A stretch of 64,000 nucleotides of DNA from Manganitrophus sp963718695 (GTDB lineage Bacteria > Nitrospirota > Nitrospiria > SBBL01 > Manganitrophaceae), in assembly GCA_963718695.1 (NCBI GenBank), contig OY970371.1, forward strand, positions 2,604,001 to 2,668,000, written 5' to 3'. Of this stretch, positions 44,951 to 53,955 are shown piece after piece. A program made the position numbers and the translations under genes. The first letter of the stretch is position 1. Every line of letters starts with the position of its first letter. Under the pieces are notes generated by a model. That model searched no databases, was not told the origin of the DNA, and saw only the letters and a program-made list of their open reading frames with translations.

Positions 44951-45517
44951 TCAAGGCTCCGATCTTCCCCCCGGAAGGGCATTATAATAGCGGACCACAT
45001 TCCGTTTCCGATAAAGATACCAAGCCAGCAGACCAATCAAAACCGCGGAGAGGATAAACCGCGGAATGAAGGCCTGGGCCGGCGCCTCACTCCAGCGCGG
45101 CGTCAGATACTTCCCGAACTCGGGGATACTGAAAAACGCAAGGAGCAGCGGCCGGGTCCAGGGCCGTTCCCGCCAAAGCCCATAGGCAATCGGCACCGCC
45201 GCCAGATAAAGCAGGATAAAGGGGAGCATCTTCACCAAAAAGTCCCCTTGGGTCGCCAGCCGATTATCAACGATATAGTCGTCGTTTCCGGGCACGGTCA
45301 CGGTCATAAATGTGATGATGAGCCCGATCGTTGCCAGGGAGCCCAGAAAAACCATCACGATCATCAGAAAAAGCGGACGTTGTCTGTCTGCCGCCTGCTG
45401 ACCGACCGTATCCGTCCGCACCGAGAGCCTCGTTCTACACGCGCTGCATGCCGGTGGGTCGGCACCTTGATATTCGGTGGTCGTTCTGCAGTTGGGGCAG
45501 ATCAGAACCGCACTCAT
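44951..45517 (-). CDS. Zinc-ribbon membrane protein of unknown function
   Basis: A 188-aa protein starting with a zinc ribbon (CPNC at 7-10, CSAC at 24-27). A hydrophilic linker and four membrane helices follow (LFLMIVMVFLGSLATIGLII; LPFILLYLAAVPIAYGLW; RPLLLAFFSIPEFGKYL; RFILSAVLIGLLAWYLY). Convergent with the PuuD-like genes. No catalytic motif is visible. Confidence 0.78.
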   Translation of the reverse strand: MSAVLICPNCRTTTEYQGADPPACSACRTRLSVRTDTVGQQAADRQRPLFLMIVMVFLGSLATIGLIITFMTVTVPGNDDYIVDNRLATQGDFLVKMLPFILLYLAAVPIAYGLWRERPWTRPLLLAFFSIPEFGKYLTPRWSEAPAQAFIPRFILSAVLIGLLAWYLYRKRNVVRYYNALPGGRSEP

Positions 45518-45686
45518 CGACAGGACCGAGGCTGAAGCTGGAAGGATCTAGAAGCACAATGGGAAAAAATTGGCCTAAAAGTCATTTATCGCTCCATATC
45601 ATTGCATGCTTTCTGAATCTCTGTCCCTTTTTACCTGAAATCGTGCCCTTTTTCCAGCACGAAAAAAGAGCATGATGCTCATCCCC

Positions 45687-45716
45687 TCGACAGACGGGTC
45701 CGAATAAAGGTATGAT
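45687..45716 (+). promoter_or_regulatory. Sigma-70-like promoter of the FIST gene
   Basis: TCGACA (45687-45692), 18 bp, TATGAT (45711-45716); GAGGAG ribosome site at 45741-45746 and ATG at 45756. Confidence 0.65.
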
Positions 45717-45755
45717 GTTGGCTGATCACGATATAAATATGAGGAGAATCGTTCG

Positions 45756-46952
45756 ATGAAATGGGCATCTGCACTCAGTGAGGGAAAATCGACCCCGGCG
45801 GTCATCGCAGAATTGACGGAAGCGATCCGGACCCAAATGGGAGACGAACCGATCGATCTTGCCTTTCTCTTCGTCTCCCCGGCGCTTCTCAATGACAAGC
45901 TACCGGCCACGGTGATGGAAGCAATCGGGTGCAGGACCCTGGTCGGCTGCTCCGGCGGGGGGATCATCGGAGCGGGACGGGAAATTGAACACCTGCCGGC
46001 GGCGGCGCTGATCGCGGCCCGGCTCCCGGAGGTGGAGGTCACCACATTCCACCTCGATTCATCGGACCTCCCCGATCTCGACGCAAGCCCGAAGAAATGG
46101 CAGAGCTGCTTTCAGGTCGATGCGGAACGGAAGTCGCAGTTCGTTCTCTTCGCCGATCCGCTCACCTTCGATGCCGAGCGGGGACTGATGGGGCTCGACT
46201 TCGCCTATCCGAGAGCGGTCAAGGTCGGCGGGCTGGTCAGCGGCGGAAGCAACCCCGGAGAAAACGCCCTTTTTCTCAACCAAAAAATCTATCGCTCCGG
46301 ACTGGTCGGCGTGGGGCTGAGCGGGAACATTGAGGTGGATACGATCGTGGCACAAGGTTGTCGGCCGATCGGCGCACCTTATTCGATTACGAAATGTAAC
46401 CGGAACCTCCTTACCGAGCTCGATCACAAACCCCCTTTGGAAGTGCTGCAGGAGCTCTACGAACATTTGAATGAAGAAGATCAAAAACTAATGCAGCATT
46501 CCCTCTTTCTGGGACTGGCGATGAGCCCCTTCAAAGAGACCCTCACGAGAGGAGATTTCCTGATTCGAAACCTCATCGGCATGGATTCAAAGACGGGGAG
46601 CCTTGCGGTGGGGGCTTTTCTCCGCGAAGGACAGCTGGTTCAATTCCATCTCAGAGACGCCGAAACCTCAACGGAAGATCTGAAGTGGTACCTGACGGAG
46701 TACCAAATGGAAGGGAAAGCACGATCGGCGAAAGGAGCGCTTCTTTTCTCCTGCATGGGGCGGGGCGAGCATTTATACGGGGAACCGAACCACGACAGCC
46801 AGCTGTTTTATAATCGATTCGGCCCCCTCCCGATCGGAGGTTTTTTCTGCAATGGAGAGATCGGCGCCGTGGGCGGAACCACTTTTCTGCACGGCTACAC
46901 AAGCTGTTTTGGTATCTTCAAACCTGCTTCGGCCTCGTCTTCTACCGGCTAA
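45756..46952 (+). CDS. FIST N/C domain sensory protein
   Basis: A 398-aa cytoplasmic protein with FIST_N (LVGCSGGGIIGAGREIE; KVGGLVSGGSN) and FIST_C (GKARSAKGALLFSCMGRGEHLYG...DSQLFYNRFGPLPIGGFFCNGEIGAVGG). FIST domains are thought to bind small ligands, possibly amino acids, and feed signal transduction. Here it is not fused or next to a kinase. The 3' end overlaps the convergent Slp gene by four bases. Confidence 0.9.
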   Translation: MKWASALSEGKSTPAVIAELTEAIRTQMGDEPIDLAFLFVSPALLNDKLPATVMEAIGCRTLVGCSGGGIIGAGREIEHLPAAALIAARLPEVEVTTFHLDSSDLPDLDASPKKWQSCFQVDAERKSQFVLFADPLTFDAERGLMGLDFAYPRAVKVGGLVSGGSNPGENALFLNQKIYRSGLVGVGLSGNIEVDTIVAQGCRPIGAPYSITKCNRNLLTELDHKPPLEVLQELYEHLNEEDQKLMQHSLFLGLAMSPFKETLTRGDFLIRNLIGMDSKTGSLAVGAFLREGQLVQFHLRDAETSTEDLKWYLTEYQMEGKARSAKGALLFSCMGRGEHLYGEPNHDSQLFYNRFGPLPIGGFFCNGEIGAVGGTTFLHGYTSCFGIFKPASASSSTG

Positions 46953-47476
46953 AATCCGAACCCGAAACCAAGCCCAATTCCGATCGAAGGCTCCGTGCGC
47001 CCACCCTGTCCCGGCGGCCAAAGATGGATATGCTCGCTGTGCAGCACCGGCTCGACCATTTGCGCCTGTCCCACCTGTTCCGACCGACTCCCCTCCACCA
47101 ATCCGACCGCAGTCAACCTTCGCCCGCTGCGAAAGACGGACGGATCCAGAAAGGAGGGGTGGATCAGGACAAACCGTCCTTCAGATTCATCCACATTGAG
47201 CGGAGCGCGATCTCGTCCGAGCGGTTTCTGAAGAATTTCAATCTCGGTTTTATCCTGCAGGTTGCGGATCCCGATAATTTCACCGCCGACTAAAATTCTC
47301 CTCCCCTTGAACGATTCGGGATTTTTTTTCACCTCTTGAAATGAAATCTCTTTGTCGACTTTGCGCTCTAAATCCTCCGGGATGACCTTCGGACCACAGG
47401 AGGAAAATATAAAAGAAAAAAGGAGAAGGAAGAGTACCGCCGACATCTTGGAATTTAAAATTCTTTTCATCACCAT
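46949..47476 (-). CDS. Slp-family outer-membrane lipoprotein
   Basis: A 175-aa lipoprotein: signal segment (MSAVLFLLLFSFIFSSC) with lipobox FSSC, then the Slp-like core (VIPEDLERKVDKEISFQEVKKNPESFKGRRILVGGEIIGIRNL...TEIEILQKPL). The family includes the E. coli starvation lipoprotein Slp and YeaY. The C-terminus is a Gly/Phe repeat (GIGLGFGFGF). ATG 47476 or 47470 can start translation. Confidence 0.88.
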   Translation of the reverse strand: MVMKRILNSKMSAVLFLLLFSFIFSSCGPKVIPEDLERKVDKEISFQEVKKNPESFKGRRILVGGEIIGIRNLQDKTEIEILQKPLGRDRAPLNVDESEGRFVLIHPSFLDPSVFRSGRRLTAVGLVEGSRSEQVGQAQMVEPVLHSEHIHLWPPGQGGRTEPSIGIGLGFGFGF

Positions 47477-47533
47477 CCCCGTAAGCGCCGGAACGGTCCG
47501 GCATTAAAAATGCGCTCAATTCATTTTAATCTT

Positions 47534-47563
47534 GAGGAGACCTAAAAGTCGATGGGTCTCCTC
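47534..47563. repeat. Hairpin upstream of the Slp gene
   Basis: GAGGAGACC (47534-47542) / GGTCTCCTC (47555-47563), flanked by TTTTAATCTT and ATTAAATG. It looks like a terminator but no transcript clearly ends here. A smaller GCCGGA/TCCGGC hairpin lies at 47489-47504. Confidence 0.5.
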
Positions 47564-47602
47564 ATTAAATGAAAATCAGACGCGCAGAGCTTAAAAACAC
47601 TG

Positions 47603-47686
47603 AAGCCGTCATTCCCGACTGTTTAAGCGGGAATCCAGCGCCCTTAGACTCACTTCTGGATTCCCGCTTCCGCGGAATGACGGCTT
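47603..47686. repeat. Inverted-repeat element, GTCATTCC family
   Basis: An 84-bp segment bounded by AAGCCGTCATTCC (47603-47615) and GGAATGACGGCTT (47674-47686), a perfect 13-bp inverted repeat, with inner GCGGGAATCCAG. No clear target duplication. Shares its inner words with the element at 63683-63868. Confidence 0.72.
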
Positions 47687-47742
47687 AATACACCGCTCGA
47701 ACCTTTCGACAGCCTCGGGAGAGGGGTCTCCCCAAGGTCGGC

Positions 47743-48225
47743 CTACATTGGCTCTTCCTCTTCCCCCATCGTCCGAAGATAGTGGACGACCATCCAGACC
47801 TCCTCCTCGGTGAGATGCCGGGGAACAAAAGCGAACATGGCTGTGTCCGGGACACCATATCGAATGGTCCAGAAGAGCTCCCCATCGGACCGCAGCCGCT
47901 GGAACTGGATATCGGTAAAATTGCGCGGAGGGGGACTGAGCATCACCCCGGCTTCTCCGTCGCCGTACCCCTTCAATCCGTGGCAAACGAAACAGTTCCC
48001 CTTTCCTTCATAAAGGGCTTTCCCGTTCGAGAGGGCCTCCCCCGAAAGAGGAATCGGATTCTTCAGCTTTCTCGCATCGGAAGGAGCCCGCGGGCGGCTC
48101 ATATCGAACGCAGAGACCATCGGATCGGTGGAGGTGGTCACAAAGAGACTGGTCATCATGTGAATCAAACCCGAGAAGAGAAGGATGATCGATGCCAGGA
48201 TTAAGAAGATGCGGATTGGGCTCAT
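47743..48225 (-). CDS. Membrane-anchored monohaem cytochrome c
   Basis: A 160-aa protein with an N-terminal helix (IFLILASIILLFSGLIHMM) that looks like an uncleaved anchor, and a haem site CFVCH at 78-82. It resembles the two cytochromes at 9.2-10.1 kb (RPRAPSD...LKNP, GKALYEGKGNCFVCHG, GELFWTIRYGVPDT). It starts 2 bases after the stop of the PilP-like gene, so it is the last gene of the pilus-like operon. A role in electron transfer linked to the cell surface is possible but unproven. Confidence 0.9.
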   Translation of the reverse strand: MSPIRIFLILASIILLFSGLIHMMTSLFVTTSTDPMVSAFDMSRPRAPSDARKLKNPIPLSGEALSNGKALYEGKGNCFVCHGLKGYGDGEAGVMLSPPPRNFTDIQFQRLRSDGELFWTIRYGVPDTAMFAFVPRHLTEEEVWMVVHYLRTMGEEEEPM

Positions 48226-48227
48226 CG

Positions 48228-48818
48228 TTAATTTCTTCCTTCGGAGAGCTGAAGGGTCACTTCAGCTTGGGTGTCTTGGTCGGCAAGGACGGCGACGGAA
48301 CTCGATAACTCCCTAATCAGGAAGCGGCTGAAAAGAAGGCCCCCTCTCTCGCCGATCACCGTCTCCTGCCTTCTTGAAAAAAAGCCCTCTTGTTTACCAT
48401 TTCCCCGATCCAAGAAACCGAGATAGCGGATCTCCGCCAGATCGGCGCGCGCCCGCGCCAGGGCCAGCTCCTCGGGGGTCGGCCCCGTCACCACCGGCGG
48501 TGGAGGAAGCACCGGCCCGGGGGTCGGGGGAGGAAGCGGAGGAGGCGTGACCGGCGCCGAGGGAGCCGGCGGCTTGGGGGATGGAACCGGCGCGAAGATA
48601 TTCTTCACCTCGGCCGGCAGCGGAGGGGGCTCCCGGTTCAAGAGCTCCGTTTGGATTTTGATCGAAGCGCTCCCTCCTCCTTTCGCGGCGGTCTGAACCG
48701 CTCCTTTCACATATTTCATCGGGGCCCGCTGCGGACCTTCGCTAAAGACGGCCCGATAAAAGAGGAGGGCTCCCCAGAGGACCAAGAGTCCGATTAAGAG
48801 TCCTTTTTTCTGATCCAT
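48228..48818 (-). CDS. PilP/GspC-like pilus or secretion assembly protein
   Basis: A 196-aa protein with one N-terminal helix (LLIGLLVLWGALLFYRAVF), a long Pro-rich linker (residues about 75-115) and a C-terminal beta domain (LAEIRYLGFLDRGNGKQEGFFSRRQETVIGERG). This is the plan of PilP or the HR domain of GspC, which bridges the inner-membrane platform to the secretin. Assignment rests on position after the PilM-N-O set and on topology. Confidence 0.75.
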   Translation of the reverse strand: MDQKKGLLIGLLVLWGALLFYRAVFSEGPQRAPMKYVKGAVQTAAKGGGSASIKIQTELLNREPPPLPAEVKNIFAPVPSPKPPAPSAPVTPPPLPPPTPGPVLPPPPVVTGPTPEELALARARADLAEIRYLGFLDRGNGKQEGFFSRRQETVIGERGGLLFSRFLIRELSSSVAVLADQDTQAEVTLQLSEGRN

Positions 48819-48854
48819 CCGTTTCTAAACCAATCTCCGGAACATGAACATCCT

Positions 48855-49388
48855 CTACGAGCGCTTTCCCGGGTGGAAGTAAGCTGCAATTCGAAGTTGA
48901 AGCTGTATCGCCTCCCCTTCTCTGCTGGAAGAGGCCAGCATCAGATTCTCGATAACAAGGAAATAACGCGACTGCTCCAGACGGTAAATCAAATTCCGTA
49001 TATCCCGATAGTTCCCTTTAACGCTAAATGAGATCAGGACCCGCATCAGTCCCGGCCCGCCGACGTTTTCCGGCTGATACGAAATGGCGGGAATGGAGAG
49101 CCGATGGGCCGCGGCCGATTCGGAAACGAACGAGACCACCTCCGGAAGCGCCACCTCCTCCGGAAGCCGCTGGCGGAAGAGCATCAGATCTTGCTGCGCC
49201 GTTTTCAATGTGGTGAGTTGACCGATTTTGGGCCGCTCCGCCTGCCAGGCGGTTTCTTTGGCGGCGATCTCTTTTTGAAGGGGAACCACCATCCCCCGAT
49301 GGACGAAGAGAAAACCGCCTAACAAGAGAACAAACAACAAAAAATGCGGGCCGAAACGGCCGATAAACCCTTTTAAGGAGAGAATCAT
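48855..49388 (-). CDS. pilO: Type IV pilus assembly protein PilO-like
   Basis: A 177-aa bitopic protein: N-terminal helix (FGPHFLLFVLLLGGFLFVHRGM), a coiled-coil stretch, then a ferredoxin-like domain (LPEVVSFVSESAAAHRLSI...LMRVLISFSVKGNYRDIRNLIYRLEQSRYFLVIENLML), typical of PilO/GspM. It overlaps the PilN gene by four bases (ATGA). Confidence 0.87.
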   Translation of the reverse strand: MILSLKGFIGRFGPHFLLFVLLLGGFLFVHRGMVVPLQKEIAAKETAWQAERPKIGQLTTLKTAQQDLMLFRQRLPEEVALPEVVSFVSESAAAHRLSIPAISYQPENVGGPGLMRVLISFSVKGNYRDIRNLIYRLEQSRYFLVIENLMLASSSREGEAIQLQLRIAAYFHPGKRS

Positions 49389-49954
49389 ATCCCCCCTCCC
49401 TTGGCATTGTACTTAAATCGGATGGAGAAATTCACCTCCTTTTTGCCGTCCTTGTCGGACTCCTCCTGTTGCATTAAGAAGGCCCCTTCGAAGGGCTCTT
49501 TCTGAAGGCGTCCGATCAATTCGGTGACCTCTTTTAAAGAGGGGGCCGACCCTCCCAAGATCACCTGTCCGGTGTTGAAGTCAGGCTGAATCCGGGCGAC
49601 GGAGAGTTTTACCGGAACACGGTCCTCCAGATCGGAGAGAAAGGCGGTCCAAGAGAAGCTCTTTTGGCGAAGGAGCTGGTTGATCAATTGAATTTCATTC
49701 TGCATCGTTTTGATCGCATCGTCGGAAACTTTCCGTCCCATCTTCCCGATTTCTTCCTGGAGCTCCCGCTGTTCATTCATCACTCGATTCATCCTTGCAT
49801 CAAATGCCGCTTTATTCTCCTTCATCTCATTGAGCTTCATCAGATCGAGTCCGGTCAACACCACCACAACGACCATCGTGAGATAAAGAATGGAGAGGAT
49901 GATCCTCCGCTTGAGGTAATCTCCGGATGAGAGATTGATATTAAAACGATCCAA
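49385..49954 (-). CDS. pilN: Type IV pilus assembly protein PilN-like
   Basis: A 189-aa bitopic protein beginning MDRFNINLSSGDYLKRR (the NINL motif that binds PilM), a membrane helix (IILSILYLTMVVVVVLTGLDL), a coiled coil (about 45-90) and a C-terminal ferredoxin-like domain with LGGSAPSLKEVTELIGRL. It pairs with PilO in the alignment subcomplex. Confidence 0.88.
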   Translation of the reverse strand: MDRFNINLSSGDYLKRRIILSILYLTMVVVVVLTGLDLMKLNEMKENKAAFDARMNRVMNEQRELQEEIGKMGRKVSDDAIKTMQNEIQLINQLLRQKSFSWTAFLSDLEDRVPVKLSVARIQPDFNTGQVILGGSAPSLKEVTELIGRLQKEPFEGAFLMQQEESDKDGKKEVNFSIRFKYNAKGGGI

Positions 49955-49957
49955 CGG

Positions 49958-50905
49958 TTACCCTCCGACTGCGGCCGCGGCCGCAGAGATCATGCGAAAG
50001 ATCCATTCAGGAGATTCCGGAGGCGAGGACGGAGCGGATCGGACGACTTGGGAAGGGTTCAAGAAAACGGGGGTCATGTGAAAGACCTCCTGAAAACGGG
50101 GCTCCATCTCCGGCGACATTTTTTCGACCAGGAGGAAGAGATGGGTCAAATTCTGAAGAAGGGTTCCCCTCCCATCGTAAAAGGAGAGGGAGTTTCCCAG
50201 CTCTTCAAAGAGAAAATCGGCGGAGGGCTCCAGATCCTCCCCTGTTCGAGGAACTTCCTTCACCCGGATGAAGTTGACATGTCCCTTCTCAAAAATCAAC
50301 ACCGTGAGGCTCTGGTCGATCAGACAGACAAATACGAAATGGCCCGTCTCCCCTACCGTCCGAACGATATGGGGCCGGAACAGATTAAACAGATAAAAGG
50401 AGGTGGGCGAAATACGCCGCGCTTCGATCGGATGCGCCTCATCGAGCGATTCATACTGCTCGATCACCTCTTTCTTGACCGCCGTTGCGAGAAGCTTCGT
50501 CCGGCCCCCGTCACGGAAAAGCACCTGATACGAAAACCGAGACTCGCCCAACGGATAGAGGAAGGTCTTCTCCATGTGCCACTGGATCAATTTTTCGAAA
50601 TCCTTCCGGCCCGTTGGAAGCTGCTGCAGGTCGAGTAACAACATCCGAACCGCCGAATCGGGAAGGGCCAGCGTCAGGCGGCGAACGCGGGGAAATCGAT
50701 CCAACATGGAAGCGACCGATTTTTTCCACCGGTCGATCTGAAGAATATTTTTTTCAACCGGAGAAGGACGGCAAATCCCTTCCTCCAGCACGTCTACGGC
50801 ACAATCCCGAATATCGATCGAATCCCCCCGCTGCGCCGCGGAAGCAATCGACAGATGGGTCGGCCCGATGGAGAGACCGACATGATCTTGCTTCAAAAAA
50901 CCCAT
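49958..50905 (-). CDS. pilM: PilM-like actin-fold pilus assembly protein
   Basis: A 315-aa cytoplasmic protein with the start HVGLSIGPTHLSIAS and KLLATAVKKEVIEQYESL, consistent with the actin-like PilM/GspL-N fold, which docks onto PilN. The C-terminus is shorter and more divergent than in classical PilM, so the family call relies partly on location between the ATPase and PilN genes. Confidence 0.78.
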   Translation of the reverse strand: MGFLKQDHVGLSIGPTHLSIASAAQRGDSIDIRDCAVDVLEEGICRPSPVEKNILQIDRWKKSVASMLDRFPRVRRLTLALPDSAVRMLLLDLQQLPTGRKDFEKLIQWHMEKTFLYPLGESRFSYQVLFRDGGRTKLLATAVKKEVIEQYESLDEAHPIEARRISPTSFYLFNLFRPHIVRTVGETGHFVFVCLIDQSLTVLIFEKGHVNFIRVKEVPRTGEDLEPSADFLFEELGNSLSFYDGRGTLLQNLTHLFLLVEKMSPEMEPRFQEVFHMTPVFLNPSQVVRSAPSSPPESPEWIFRMISAAAAAVGG

Positions 50906-50924
50906 TTAAAGACCCAAATAACTC

Positions 50925-52646
50925 TTATTGAATAAACGTGACCCGATTGATCTCTTTGAGGGTCGTCTCTCCTTTAAGTACCTTTTCCATCCCCGCTTGG
51001 CGGAGGGTCGTCATCCCCTCTGCCAGCGCCGCCCGGCGGACTTCGGAAATCGGGCGCCGCTCCAGGATCATCTCACGAATCGAATCGGAGAGATTGAGAA
51101 ACTCGGTAATCGCAGCCCTTCCTTTGAATCCGGTCCCGTTGCATTCCGGGCATCCTTTCGGGAGGGAGAACAGCCGGTCTTTATACTCTGCCGGCTTGAG
51201 CCCCGAAATCTCCAACAGATCTTCAGGAAGGGTGGCCTCTTGTTTACACGCCACACAAAGGCCTCGAACCAGTCGCTGCGCTAAAATGCAATTGAGAGAG
51301 GAGACAAAATTATACGGTTCGATTCCCATGTTTACAAATCGGCCGATAACATCGAAGGCATTATTCGCATGAACGGTGGTGAAGACAAGATGTCCGGTCT
51401 GCGCCGATTGAATGGCGATGTGAGCGGTCTCCGCATCCCGGATCTCCCCCACCAGGATCTTGTCGGGATCGTGCCGCAAGATGGAACGGAGCCCTCTGGC
51501 GAAAGTCAGCCCCTTTTTTTCATTCACCGGAATCTGGACGACATCCTGCAATTGGTATTCGACCGGATCTTCGATCGTGATGATTTTGTCCTCGCGCGTA
51601 TTGATTTCGGTGAGCGCCGCATAGAGGGTCGTCGTCTTGCCGCTTCCGGTCGGCCCGGTCACCAGGACCATTCCATAGGGCTCCATGATCGCCTTGCGAA
51701 ACTTTCGAAGATCCCCCTCGTTAAAACCGAGCCGTTCGAGACGAAGCTCATTTAACTCCGCCGTGATGTACTCTTTATCGAGGATCCGGATGACAACATC
51801 TTCGCCGAAGACGCTCGGAAGAATCGAGACGCGGAAATCGACTTTTCGCGCTTCCAGTCTCATCTTGAAGCGGCCGTCTTGAGGAACCCGTTTCTCGGCG
51901 ATATCGAGCTCGGAGAGAACCTTGATGCGGGTGATCAGCGCCGAATGAAACTGAATGTCGAGCGGATCCATCGCGCGGTAGAGAACCCCGTCGATCCGGT
52001 ATTTCATGGCGACCTGCGTCTCGCTCGCCTCGATATGGATGTCGCTTGCCCGCTTATGAAGGGCGTTGAGGATCAGGGTATCGAGGAGCTTGATGACCGG
52101 ACTGGTATCCTTGCTGACCTTCTCGATCGAGAGGATCTCCTCTCCTTTCTCATCCTCTTTGATCAGGACCGGCCTGAAATCGGCCTGGATTTGCTGGAGC
52201 ACCTGGCCCGACCCCTCGCTTCGCTTCAACGTCTCGAGAAGCGCGGTGCGTGTGCTGATTCCGAAGTTGATCTTCTCTTTGAGAATCAACGCCAATTCAT
52301 CCATCGCCGCGAGCTTGGTCGGATCGGAGATGAGGATGAGGATTTTCCCGTCCTCTTCTGCGTAGGGAACAAAGGGGTAGCGATACATCAACTCGACCGG
52401 AATTTTCTTGAAATAAGCCGGATCGATCTTGAAATGATCGAGCGGATAATAAGAAAGTCGATACTGCTCGGCGAGCGTTTGAGCGAGATCTTCCTCCGTG
52501 ATCAACCCCTTTTCAAGCAACGCCTCGCCGAGACGCATCCCCTTTCCGCTGTACTCTTCGAGGACTTGGTCGATCACCTCGAGGGTCACTTTCCCCCTTT
52601 TCACTAGCAGGGCGCCGATCGGTATTTTTTTTGAGAAAGGTTTCAT
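50925..52646 (-). CDS. Type II secretion/type IV pilus assembly ATPase (GspE/PilB)
   Basis: A 573-aa hexameric ATPase that powers pilin or pseudopilin polymerisation. An N-terminal MshEN-type domain (GALLVKRGKVTLEVIDQVLEE...RLGEALLEKGLITEEDLAQTLAEQ) leads to the core with Walker A GPTGSGKTTTLYA, Asp box, Walker B ILVGEIRDAET and His box. A zinc tetracysteine (CVACK...CPECNGTG) lies near residues 478-515. MshEN domains often bind cyclic di-GMP, which fits the HD-GYP and PilZ proteins in the window. It overlaps the GspF gene by four bases. Confidence 0.95.
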   Translation of the reverse strand: MKPFSKKIPIGALLVKRGKVTLEVIDQVLEEYSGKGMRLGEALLEKGLITEEDLAQTLAEQYRLSYYPLDHFKIDPAYFKKIPVELMYRYPFVPYAEEDGKILILISDPTKLAAMDELALILKEKINFGISTRTALLETLKRSEGSGQVLQQIQADFRPVLIKEDEKGEEILSIEKVSKDTSPVIKLLDTLILNALHKRASDIHIEASETQVAMKYRIDGVLYRAMDPLDIQFHSALITRIKVLSELDIAEKRVPQDGRFKMRLEARKVDFRVSILPSVFGEDVVIRILDKEYITAELNELRLERLGFNEGDLRKFRKAIMEPYGMVLVTGPTGSGKTTTLYAALTEINTREDKIITIEDPVEYQLQDVVQIPVNEKKGLTFARGLRSILRHDPDKILVGEIRDAETAHIAIQSAQTGHLVFTTVHANNAFDVIGRFVNMGIEPYNFVSSLNCILAQRLVRGLCVACKQEATLPEDLLEISGLKPAEYKDRLFSLPKGCPECNGTGFKGRAAITEFLNLSDSIREMILERRPISEVRRAALAEGMTTLRQAGMEKVLKGETTLKEINRVTFIQ

Positions 52647-53848
52647 TGGATCGTTCCTGCCAGATGGAAGATGGGAAGATACATGGCGATCAAGATCATC
52701 GCCACCAGAGAACCGATGGTCAGAAGAAGAACCGGCTCGACCCAGGTCGTCACCCGTGAGAGGTAGAGGTCCAGCTCCTCCTCGTGAAAATTGGCCACTT
52801 CGCTAAACATCTCCTCCAGCGAACCGGTCGATTCCCCCACCCCGATCATCTCCGTCGAGATTTTCGGAAAGAGATCGATCTGAGAGAGCGCCGCCGAGAC
52901 TCCGATTCCCCCCTTCACCGCCTCCCGTGCCTTCTCCACGTCATGACGAACCACCCGGTTTGTCATGGAAGAGGCGACCATCCCGAGCGCCTCCACGAGC
53001 GGAATCCCGCTCTTCAAGATCGTCGATAAGGTCCGGCTGATCCGGATCAAGTGATGCCGCCGGACAATCGGACGGATAAACGGAAAGGAAAGAGAGAGCC
53101 GGTCGGCCTGGGCCCGTCCCCACCCGCTTTGGTAAACGCTCCAAAGGAGAAATCCAATCCCGATGGCGGCAATGAATAAAAATAAAAAGTTTCCTCGAAT
53201 AAAGTGGACCCCGGCCAGCAAGAGCCGCGTGAAGAGGGGAAGCTCCGTCTTCGAGCCTTCATAGATCTCGGAAAAAGAAGGCATCACGTAGATCAGCAGA
53301 AACCCAAGCACCCCGAACCCGATCGCCAGGAGAAAAGAAGGATAGGCCAATGCGCCGGTGACCTTCTTCTTCACCTCCAAGATCTTCTTTTGATAATCCA
53401 TGAAGCGACCGATCACTTCGACTAAATTCCCGCTCTTCTCCCCTGCACGGAGAGAGGAGACATACAGCTCCGAAAAGTAGCCGGGATGTTTTGCCATGGC
53501 GTCGGACATCGAACTGCCGCTTCGAATATCTCGCTGCACCGCCTTGAGCGCCTCCACAAATCCGGGCTGGCTTCCCCGCTCGACGAGGACGTCGAAGGTC
53601 TTCATAATCGGAAGACCGGCCTTCAAGAGCGCCATCAGCTCCTGATTGAAGACCAGAAAATCACGCGGAGGAAGCCGCCTCTTTAAAGAAACCGTGGGGA
53701 GGGAAAGGCCGACCGACTTAGAAACGGAGAGGACCAGATATCCCTCCCCTTCCAGGCGGCTTCGAAGGAGTGTTTCACTTTCGGCCTCCTCCTGCCGAGC
53801 AACAATGGTTCCGTCCCCTTTGGCGACCCGATAGGAGAAGCGAGGCAT
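52643..53848 (-). CDS. Type II secretion/type IV pilus platform protein (GspF/PilC)
   Basis: A 401-aa inner-membrane platform protein with two repeated GspF domains (FNQELMALLKAGLPIMKTFDVLVERG...SLRAGEKSGNLVEVIGRFMDYQKK; IRISRTLSTILKSGIPLVEALGMVASSM...IGVGESTGSLEEMFSEVANFHEEE) and three membrane helices (about 170-190, 220-240, 375-395). It forms the rotor or platform over the ATPase. First gene of the E-M-N-O-P run after mazG. Confidence 0.95.
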   Translation of the reverse strand: MPRFSYRVAKGDGTIVARQEEAESETLLRSRLEGEGYLVLSVSKSVGLSLPTVSLKRRLPPRDFLVFNQELMALLKAGLPIMKTFDVLVERGSQPGFVEALKAVQRDIRSGSSMSDAMAKHPGYFSELYVSSLRAGEKSGNLVEVIGRFMDYQKKILEVKKKVTGALAYPSFLLAIGFGVLGFLLIYVMPSFSEIYEGSKTELPLFTRLLLAGVHFIRGNFLFLFIAAIGIGFLLWSVYQSGWGRAQADRLSLSFPFIRPIVRRHHLIRISRTLSTILKSGIPLVEALGMVASSMTNRVVRHDVEKAREAVKGGIGVSAALSQIDLFPKISTEMIGVGESTGSLEEMFSEVANFHEEELDLYLSRVTTWVEPVLLLTIGSLVAMILIAMYLPIFHLAGTIQ

Positions 53849-53870
53849 CTTAAAACCTGAAAAGACGGTA

Positions 53871-53955
53871 GGCGTGAGGGGGGAGGGGGAAGGGGAAAAG
53901 GCAAGAAAATCTCTTCTTCTTTTCCCCCCTCACGCCTAACGCCTCACGCCTCACG
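53871..53955. repeat. 7-bp-periodic hairpin repeat
   Basis: Left arm AGGCGTGAGGGGGG; right arm CCCCCCTCACGCCT (perfect 14-bp complement) continuing as heptads CCTAACG-CCTCACG-CCTCACG. The core is purine/pyrimidine-rich (AAGAAAATCTCTTCTT). Fills the gap between mazG and gspF. Confidence 0.75.
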
